Shown here piece by piece: positions 1-5,278 of a stretch of DNA of 6,702 nucleotides (its first letter is position 1; each line of letters begins with the position of its first letter). Location: positions 983 through 7,684 of the forward strand of contig DJEH01000142.1 in assembly GCA_002431845.1 (NCBI GenBank), given 5' to 3'. Under the pieces are notes generated by a model. The model saw nothing but the letters and a program-made list of their open reading frames with translations, did not search any database and was not told the origin of the DNA. The translations under genes were made by a program, and so were the position numbers. The DNA comes from Prevotellaceae bacterium UBA5903. GTDB lineage: Bacteria; Bacteroidota; Bacteroidia; Bacteroidales; Bacteroidaceae.

Positions 1-75
1 ATGCTCATTACGACCGTAACGAGCAAACCATAAGCGCATCTTCGTCACATCATAAGCGTATTATAAATGGTATAC

Positions 76-128
76 AATGCATTTTTGATAAAATAAAGAT
101 GATTACTTTTCAATAAAAAAAATGCATT
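76..128. repeat. Inverted repeat, 11-bp arms, 31-nt spacer
   Basis: The arm AATGCATTTTT (76-86) is repeated as its exact reverse complement AAAAATGCATT (118-128). Each arm contains the self-palindromic ATGCAT, so that core appears twice in either orientation. No T-tract follows the right arm, so it does not look like a standard terminator for the plus strand. It could be a paired regulator-binding site or an A/T-rich stem. The low complexity of the arms lowers its significance. Confidence 0.4.
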
Positions 129-165
129 ATCAGTTTGTTTCTTCTATTATTCTGTTGTCATTGTT

Positions 166-173
166 TATCTTTG
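166..173 (+). promoter_or_regulatory. Isolated Bacteroidetes -7 box match (weak)
   Basis: TATCTTTG matches the Bacteroidetes -7 consensus TAnnTTTG exactly. The nearest upstream TTTG (134-137) is 28 nt away, longer than the usual spacing of about 19-21. If active, it would make a transcript starting near 180 that crosses the cryptic 230-355 region and reaches the HU-like gene. It is much weaker than the promoter at 386-417. Confidence 0.2.
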
Positions 174-385
174 TATTGCTATAATGTAAATCAAGATGTA
201 CTTAAAGTTAAATTATAAGTAGGTGCTCAATATGAGTTTATATGGTTTGATGCAGTGCTTGCCTCAGAAGTTTTAGTTGAAGAACAAGCGTAGCGGGCTA
301 CGTAAGTGATGGCATCTAAACCTATAGGGACAGACAATGCACCAAGGCATATTGGCTAATTCCGAACATGATTACATAAACTAAT

Positions 386-417
386 TTTGAATGCCTACTT
401 ATTATCAATTAACTTTG
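386..417 (+). promoter_or_regulatory. Bacteroidetes-type sigma-ABfr promoter of the HU/restriction operon
   Basis: TTTG at 386-389 is followed after 20 nt by TAACTTTG at 410-417. This is a full match to the Bacteroidetes primary sigma consensus TTTG-N19-21-TAnnTTTG. Transcription should start about 6-8 nt downstream, near 423-425, leaving a leader of about 30 nt before the ATG at 453. The upstream TTG at 387 lies inside the -33 element, so it cannot be the start codon for a transcript from this promoter. The promoter would drive both the HU-like gene and the nuclease-helicase gene, which overlap. Confidence 0.7.
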
Positions 418-452
418 AGCACCTAAAGACAACCTACAATTTTTTAATACCT

Positions 453-1073
453 ATGAGCATAAAATACGAAATTCAACCGATTAAAAATTCACAAGGAACA
501 GGCAAAGAAAGGCATTTTGCACGCATATTTGACAGAATGCCCATGTCTGCCCAACAATTAAAGCAACACATACAAGCTACATGCTCACTAACGCAAGGTG
601 ATGTTGAGGCCACCTTGTCTGCTCTACGCGACGTTATTATCAATGAATTGTCGCAAGGTAATCGTGTATATATCCCATCGATTGGCTACTTATCATTATC
701 GGTAGACTTGAATATGCCAGAAAATATGCCAATTAGCAAAGCGCGAGCAGACTACATAAAAGTGCGCAACATAAATTTTCGTCCCGACGCAGATATGCTA
801 CAAGAGATTAGAAAGAATACGAGTTTTGAACGAGCAAAGTTTTCTACCAAATCTAAAGAGCTTACTGAAGATATAGTGTTAGAGAAGATAAAGGAATATC
901 TTTCGGCTAACCCATTTATCAACCGCTGCAAGTTAGAGATTCTTTTGGGTGTCAGACAAAGTATAGCGCTAAAATGGCTAAGGCATTTTACAAAAATAGG
1001 TGTTTTAAGAAAAGAGGGCGCAAAGAACTCACCTATATATTTTTTGAATACAACTAACACACAAGAGCTATGA
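453..1073 (+). CDS. HU-like DNA-binding protein with C-terminal winged helix (HU-HIG type)
   Basis: This 206-residue protein has two parts. Residues 1-125 resemble the Bacteroidetes HU-HIG domain, an HU/IHF-fold DNA-binding module. Visible features are the MSIKYEIQPIKN start, a helical pair at about 33-67, the strand segment RVYIPSIGYLSLS (71-83), and the arm/return region ending in VRNINFRPDADM (104-115). Residues 135-200 look like a winged helix-turn-helix: a lead helix TEDIVLEKIKEYL, a turn, the helix segment KLEILLGVRQSIALKWLRHF, then a hydrophobic wing ending SPIYFLN. The HU-HIG family is defined by HU domains fused to wHTH, Ig or Gly-rich parts, which fits. I chose ATG 453 over the TTG at 387 because the protein then begins where the family does and because 387 lies inside the promoter. 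No Shine-Dalgarno is visible, as is common in this phylum. The stop overlaps the next gene in an ATGA, implying translational coupling. It is probably a regulator or DNA-architectural partner of the downstream enzyme; the precise role is inference. Confidence 0.85.
   Translation: MSIKYEIQPIKNSQGTGKERHFARIFDRMPMSAQQLKQHIQATCSLTQGDVEATLSALRDVIINELSQGNRVYIPSIGYLSLSVDLNMPENMPISKARADYIKVRNINFRPDADMLQEIRKNTSFERAKFSTKSKELTEDIVLEKIKEYLSANPFINRCKLEILLGVRQSIALKWLRHFTKIGVLRKEGAKNSPIYFLNTTNTQEL
1055..1070 (+). repeat. Direct repeat, left copy (end of HU-like gene)
   Basis: TAACACACAAGAGCTA here matches TAACACATAAGAGCTA at 4207-4222 in 15 of 16 positions. This copy encodes the last residues of the HU-like protein and ends at the A of the nuclease-helicase ATG. 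The other copy lies 24 nt past that gene's stop. The pair therefore brackets one gene almost exactly. It could be a duplication or insertion scar, or chance in A-rich DNA. Confidence 0.45.
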
Positions 1074-4000
1074 TGAAGCTGAAAGAGGGTGCCTACGAAA
1101 ATCTGATAAATGGCAGAACCAGAAAGGACATGGCAGATACTGAAGCCAATGGCGCTGTGTGTCAAAAGGAGCCTATTGACAATGCCGAAGTTGCCAAACT
1201 TTTGGCAAACTATTTGAGCGACACGATACGCAAGCGTCTTGAGGATAACAACACCAGCATTGACAAAAAAGTGGAGATGGTGAACGCTATTTTGGAAACA
1301 TCTGAAACTAACGATGATGATCAAATAGTTAATGCCACAGAACTGCTATCGGCTGTGGTGTCGAAACAGAAGGAGGCGCAACTAAAGGCTACAAAAAAAG
1401 GTGTGGTGCGCCCACTATCTGGCTTTAGGGTGAGTAATCTCTTTACGGGTGGACAATCGGGTGTGTCGTTAGGTTCGGAGATTATGCGCGACATTGCTAC
1501 TGCCGACCAAATATGCATCATTGTGTCGTTTCTGCGCTTGTCGGGCATACGCATGATGCTCGACCAGTTGCGCGAATTTTGCAATGTTGAAGGGCATAAG
1601 TTACAAGTCATCACCACTACTTATTGTGGCATTACAGAGGCTAAAGCCATTGAACAACTATCAGCACTACCCAACACCGAGATACGCATCTCGTACAACA
1701 CACGCATTGAGCGACTGCATGCAAAGTCGTATATATTTGTTCGCAACTCGGGACTGAGCACTGCTTATATAGGTTCTTCAAACCTTTCGCGTTCGGCACA
1801 AACCGATGGGTTGGAGTGGAACATACGTGTAACGAATGTTGAAAATCCGCATATCATCAAGTCGGCATTGGCCACTTTTCAGCAGTATTGGAATAGCTCT
1901 AACTTTGAGGACTTTAGCATTGGAGGAATTAGTAAATTCAATCGTGAACTCAACAATCAGCGCAATCAACCTGCTCTGATTTCGGCCAAAGCCTTTCAAC
2001 ACTACCAACTGCTGCCACACCAAAAAACAATACTCGACCGACTGCAGGCTGAACGAACACAAAATCATCTTTATCGCAACCTTGTGGTTGCCGCTACGGG
2101 TACGGGAAAGACTGTGGTTTCAGCATTCGATTACAAAAGGTTCTACAACGAGCACCCACAACACAACAGATTGCTCTTTGTGGCTCACCGCGAGGAGATT
2201 TTACGACAAGCCTTGCACACCTACCAAAGTGTGATGAACGATGCTAACTTTGGCGAACTATGGGTGGGTAATAATCGGCCTATTGACAGCATTGACTATT
2301 TGTTTGTATCAGTGACGATGTTGAACAACAATATTGAATTGTTTAAGGCACAAGGATTTGACTTTTACGACTACATCGTGATAGACGAGGCGCACCACGC
2401 TGCTGCTACAAGCTACCGCACAATACTCAACGACTTTAAGCCTAAAATTTTATTAGGCCTTACTGCTACGCCCGAACGTATGGACGGACAGAGCCTACTG
2501 CCTGACTTTGGTAATAAAATAAGTGCTGCTATCAGACTGCCACAAGCGCTTAATGAGGGGTTGCTCACGCCTTTTCAATACTTATGCATATCAGACCCTC
2601 TTGACCTTTCGGGCAATGATTTATGGGCTAACGGTAAGTACATTCTGTCGAAACTCAGCGATCGTTTGTGCAACAACGAGCGAGTGGGCCTCATCGTAAA
2701 CAAGCTGAAACAATACTTGCCCGACGAGACAAAGTGCCGAGCCTTATGCTTTTGTTCTGACAAAAAGCATGCTCACTTTATGGCAGAGCAACTGCGCATT
2801 TACGGACTGAAAGCGGCTGCACTTACAGCCGAAACGCCCAACAACGAGCGACAACAACTAAACAAGGATTTGGCAGCTGGAAGGGTGAACTACCTTTGTG
2901 TGGTAGACATCTTTAACGAGGGCGTAGACATACCCGAGGTAGATACAGCCTTGTTTTTGCGTCCTACGGATAGTTTGACAGTGTTTCTACAACAGTTGGG
3001 ACGTGGTTTGCGCTTGAGCGTTGGCAAGGACTATCTAACGGTTCTCGACTTTGTGGCACAAGTAAACAAACAATACGATTTTTCGAGCCGTATCCGTGCT
3101 CTGTGCGTGCGTCAAGACAAAAATGTTGAGGAACAAGTAAAAAATGGTTTTACCATCTTGCCTCATGGTTGCTCTATCTTTATGGAGCAAAAAGCCAAAA
3201 ACTATATTCTTAGCAACATTCAGAGTTCTATCTACAATCGTACGCGGCTGCGAAAAGAACTCATGGCATACGACTACACGCCCTCGCTATCTGCTTTTAT
3301 TAAGCAGTTGGGACAAGACATCCGAATTATCTATAAATCAAATGGTTGCTGGACTACACTGAAACAAGAGGCAGGCAAATGCTGCATCAGCAATAAAAAC
3401 GATATGACAAAACGCATAATCAAGGGAATGGCCAACCTCATACACATTAATTCGGCACAATATATTGACTTTATTCGCCGCTTTTTGGCTGCAGAGTGCA
3501 ACGTTAAGCAAGCTATTAACAGCCCAACAGATGGGCATTTTGCCATTATGCTCTACTATGCTTTATTTCAAGCTAAAATAGGAGACACCGACTTTCATAG
3601 CTTAGAAGAAGCCTTGCTCTGCATTGAGCAACACCCATTGTTCAAACAGGAAATAGGCGAAATAATGGACTATCTTAAAGACAATGTTGCATTCAACACT
3701 TACCCACTTGGCAACCAACTGCCACAAGGGTTAGACCTCTATGGATGTTACACACGCGAGGAGATATTTACACTCTTCGGCCTACAAACACCCGAAAGAA
3801 AATTTCAAGGACAGGTTTCGGGTGTATTCAACGTGAAGGAACTTAATCTTGAAATCTTTTTTGTTACACTCAACAAATCAGACAAGGACTTCTCTCCTTC
3901 TACGCAATACAATGATTATTTTATAAACGAAAACATCTTTCATTGGCAGTCACAAAACAACATGTCGCATGCCAACAATGGAGGCCGGTACGTAAACCAA

Positions 4001-4183
4001 ACTAAAAACGGCAGACGCTTTTTGCTCTTTGTGCGCGAAGATAAGAAAGATGGCTACGGAAACACCTGTCCATACTATTGCATGGGGCTAGTTGATTACA
4101 TAAAATCAAGTGGCAACTTCCCCATGAACATTGAATGGAAGCTCCAACATCCCGCCCTTTCGCAATTTGTTAAAGCTATCTAA
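1070..4183 (+). CDS. SauUSI-like type IV restriction enzyme (PLD nuclease, SF2 helicase, DUF3427)
   Basis: This 1037-residue protein has, in order: a helical N-terminus (1-110, including GAYENLI, which resembles the family's usual opening); a PLD-type nuclease domain (about 115-280) with HxK at H217/K219 and GSSN at 235-238; a DEAD/DEAH helicase core with Walker A ATGTGKT (342-348), DEAH (439-442) and motif III TAT (465-467); a second RecA-like domain with motif V around FNEGVDIP (615-622) and motif VI QQLGRGLR (641-648, likely arginine finger R645 or R648); and a long C-terminal region matching DUF3427 (about 690-1030), with FSPSTQYNDY, FHWQSQ (957-962) and LLFVRE. The same order is found in Staphylococcus aureus SauUSI (about 950 residues), an ATP-dependent enzyme that cuts DNA containing 5-methyl- or 5-hydroxymethylcytosine and needs no methyltransferase partner. 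The Asp that usually follows the HxK is V224 here. There is a single HKD half-site, so an active nuclease would be expected to dimerise. The start overlaps the HU-like gene (ATGA); ATG 1073 is an equally possible start. Architecture is confident; modification specificity is inferred. Confidence 0.88.
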   Translation: MMKLKEGAYENLINGRTRKDMADTEANGAVCQKEPIDNAEVAKLLANYLSDTIRKRLEDNNTSIDKKVEMVNAILETSETNDDDQIVNATELLSAVVSKQKEAQLKATKKGVVRPLSGFRVSNLFTGGQSGVSLGSEIMRDIATADQICIIVSFLRLSGIRMMLDQLREFCNVEGHKLQVITTTYCGITEAKAIEQLSALPNTEIRISYNTRIERLHAKSYIFVRNSGLSTAYIGSSNLSRSAQTDGLEWNIRVTNVENPHIIKSALATFQQYWNSSNFEDFSIGGISKFNRELNNQRNQPALISAKAFQHYQLLPHQKTILDRLQAERTQNHLYRNLVVAATGTGKTVVSAFDYKRFYNEHPQHNRLLFVAHREEILRQALHTYQSVMNDANFGELWVGNNRPIDSIDYLFVSVTMLNNNIELFKAQGFDFYDYIVIDEAHHAAATSYRTILNDFKPKILLGLTATPERMDGQSLLPDFGNKISAAIRLPQALNEGLLTPFQYLCISDPLDLSGNDLWANGKYILSKLSDRLCNNERVGLIVNKLKQYLPDETKCRALCFCSDKKHAHFMAEQLRIYGLKAAALTAETPNNERQQLNKDLAAGRVNYLCVVDIFNEGVDIPEVDTALFLRPTDSLTVFLQQLGRGLRLSVGKDYLTVLDFVAQVNKQYDFSSRIRALCVRQDKNVEEQVKNGFTILPHGCSIFMEQKAKNYILSNIQSSIYNRTRLRKELMAYDYTPSLSAFIKQLGQDIRIIYKSNGCWTTLKQEAGKCCISNKNDMTKRIIKGMANLIHINSAQYIDFIRRFLAAECNVKQAINSPTDGHFAIMLYYALFQAKIGDTDFHSLEEALLCIEQHPLFKQEIGEIMDYLKDNVAFNTYPLGNQLPQGLDLYGCYTREEIFTLFGLQTPERKFQGQVSGVFNVKELNLEIFFVTLNKSDKDFSPSTQYNDYFINENIFHWQSQNNMSHANNGGRYVNQTKNGRRFLLFVREDKKDGYGNTCPYYCMGLVDYIKSSGNFPMNIEWKLQHPALSQFVKAI

Positions 4184-4318
4184 AAAAGTGGGGACAAGTT
4201 TTTATATAACACATAAGAGCTAAAGGATATAATTATTACGAATAATTACCTATGCAATTCTCTGTAATAGAGATATTTAACCCATTAAATAATACTCGCA
4301 CAAGCCAAGCGTACAAAA
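4184..4318. other. Convergent intergenic region with small palindromes
   Basis: No gene is visible. TAATTATT-acg-AATAATTA (4230-4248) is a perfect 8-bp inverted repeat with a 3-nt loop and no T-tract. TCTCT-gtaat-AGAGA (4259-4273) is a weak 5-bp hairpin. The right copy of the 16-nt direct repeat also lies here. No tRNA or recognisable att site is present. Confidence 0.5.
4207..4222 (+). repeat. Direct repeat, right copy (after nuclease-helicase gene)
   Basis: TAACACATAAGAGCTA differs at one position from 1055-1070, where a C is replaced by T. In the frame used by the HU-like gene, that change turns the CAA codon into TAA. This copy could be a remnant of a gene 3' end that was separated from its partner when the nuclease-helicase gene arrived; that is speculative. 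Confidence 0.45.
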
Positions 4319-4357
4319 AAAAGATGCAACAATCGTGTTGTGATTGTTGCATCTTTT
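4315..4357. terminator. Bidirectional intrinsic terminator between convergent operons
   Basis: AAAAGATGCAACAATC (4319-4334) pairs perfectly with GATTGTTGCATCTTTT (4342-4357) to give a 16-bp stem with a 7-nt loop. On the minus strand the stem runs into eight consecutive U residues (complement of 4315-4322), so it should end yebC transcripts efficiently, 29 nt after the yebC stop. On the plus strand only four U residues follow, making it a weaker but plausible terminator for the nuclease-helicase operon. Confidence 0.85.
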
Positions 4358-4385
4358 ATATTCTCTACTATATGAACTTAGTTAA

Positions 4386-5117
4386 TTAATCTTCAGCAGG
4401 TTTCATATTTGTATAAACCGTCTGAACATCATCAAATTCTTCAAGGCGTTCAACCATCTTGTCAATGCTTTCGCGCTCTTCTGGAGTAACCTCCTTCAAG
4501 TCGTTAGGGATGTAAGTAAACTCAGCTGCAAGTACTTCGAAGCCATTCTCTTCAAGGTGTTTTTGTATTTGGGCAAAGCACTTAGGATCGCCATAGATAG
4601 TTACGCTACCCTCTTCTTCGTCCTCGTCGTACTCATCTTCTACACCATAGTCAATGAGGTCGAGAATGAGTTCGTCCATATCAACACCTTCCTTTTTGCG
4701 AATGGTAAATACAGCCTTATGATCAAACAAGTATGCCAACGAACCCATTGTACCAAGGTTGCCGTTGAACTTGTTGAATACCGAACGTACATCACCTACC
4801 GTACGAGTAGCGTTGTCAGTCAATGTATCAACAAAGATAGCTATACCATGAGGGCCATAACCTTCGTAGGTCATTGTTTTGTAGTCGCTCTGATCCTTAC
4901 CACAAGCATTCTTGATAGCACGCTCAATGTTGTCCTTAGGCATGTTTTCGCGCTTACAAGTTGCAATGATTGCACGCAATGTTGGGTTGTTTTCTGGTTC
5001 TGGACCGCCAGCTTTCACAGCAACAGCAATTTGTTTACCTAACTTTGTAAAAGTACGAGCCATGTGACCCCATCTTTTCAGTTTTGTGGCTTTTCTGTAT
5101 TCAAAAGCTCTTCCCAT
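4386..5117 (-). CDS. yebC: YebC/TACO1 family protein
   Basis: This 243-residue protein is full length for the family. The N-terminus (MGRAFEYRKATKLKRWG) is the Bacteroidetes variant of the usual MAGHSKWxNIKHRK opening. Conserved segments include FTKLGKQI (23-30), NNPTLRAII (43-51), KRENMPKDNIERAI (55-68), YEGYGPHGIAIFVDTLTDN (84-102) and NLGTMGSLAYLFD (120-132). A strongly acidic stretch, DEYDEDEEEG (161-170), lies before the last domain. The family was long annotated as transcriptional regulators; work on mitochondrial TACO1 and bacterial YebC now points to a ribosome-associated role that helps translate polyproline-rich sequences. The ATG at 5117 has no Shine-Dalgarno. It lies 161 nt downstream of pheT on the same strand and probably has its own promoter in that gap. 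A strong terminator follows. Confidence 0.95.
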   Translation of the reverse strand: MGRAFEYRKATKLKRWGHMARTFTKLGKQIAVAVKAGGPEPENNPTLRAIIATCKRENMPKDNIERAIKNACGKDQSDYKTMTYEGYGPHGIAIFVDTLTDNATRTVGDVRSVFNKFNGNLGTMGSLAYLFDHKAVFTIRKKEGVDMDELILDLIDYGVEDEYDEDEEEGSVTIYGDPKCFAQIQKHLEENGFEVLAAEFTYIPNDLKEVTPEERESIDKMVERLEEFDDVQTVYTNMKPAED

Positions 5118-5188
5118 TGGAGTATGATTTTATTAGAATACACATAAGCAGCTGCAATCAATGCCTTATAGGTTATCACTACAGAGCA

Positions 5189-5219
5189 CAAACTTTGACT
5201 GCATCTACTTATATGCAAA
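5189..5219 (-). promoter_or_regulatory. Candidate yebC promoter
   Basis: Read on the minus strand, TTTG (5219-5216) is followed after 19 nt by AAAGTTTG (5196-5189). This matches the Bacteroidetes TTTG-N19-TAnnTTTG pattern with one mismatch, the first T of the -7 element. Transcription would start near 5182, about 65 nt before the yebC ATG. No terminator is visible between pheT and this site, so read-through from pheT is also likely. Confidence 0.45.
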
Positions 5220-5278
5220 ATCTGTGTTATTATTAATTATTTGTCAGAAATAGATATCCTTTGCAAAAGACAACATTA

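Larger units (their letters stand above)
1..385. other. Upstream intergenic region without a convincing gene
   Basis: I see no complete gene here. A minus-strand frame runs off the left edge from a possible GTG at 46-48 or ATG at 37-39 and reads MRLWFARYGRNEH from the ATG. A plus-strand frame is open from position 3 to a TAA at 114-116. The two conflict and neither is recognised. A 14-codon plus-strand frame (232-276) and a 42-codon minus-strand frame (230-355) also occur. The minus frame has a plausible amino-acid composition but no ATG. A small hairpin, CGTAG-cggg-CTACG, lies near 290-303. The stretch could be decayed coding sequence, a dispersed repeat or a leader RNA, and the sequence alone does not decide. 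Confidence 0.5.

Noticed and set aside
232..276. 14-codon plus-strand frame (MSLYGLMQCLPQKF) as a leader peptide
   Set aside because: Too short to support, with no known attenuator structure after it; mentioned only as part of the cryptic region.
387..452. TTG-started N-terminal extension of the HU-like gene
   Set aside because: The TTG lies in the -33 promoter box, the added residues do not resemble the HU-HIG start, and ATG 453 begins exactly at the family-like MSIKYEIQ.
1130..1132. Alternative downstream ATG start for the nuclease-helicase (MADTEAN)
   Set aside because: The upstream residues include GAYENLI, which resembles the usual opening of PLD-DUF3427 proteins, and the ATGA overlap favours 1070.
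752..1324. 190-codon minus-strand open frame
   Set aside because: It spans the junction of the HU-like and nuclease-helicase genes in antisense, is rich in Cys, Phe and Ser in a shadow-like way, and matches no family I know.
4230..4248. TAATTATT-acg-AATAATTA as a terminator of the plus-strand operon
   Set aside because: The stem is pure A/T and is not followed by a T-tract; the hairpin at 4319-4357 is far stronger.
4557..5042. 161-codon plus-strand open frame
   Set aside because: It is the antisense shadow of yebC, whose conserved motifs are unmistakable.
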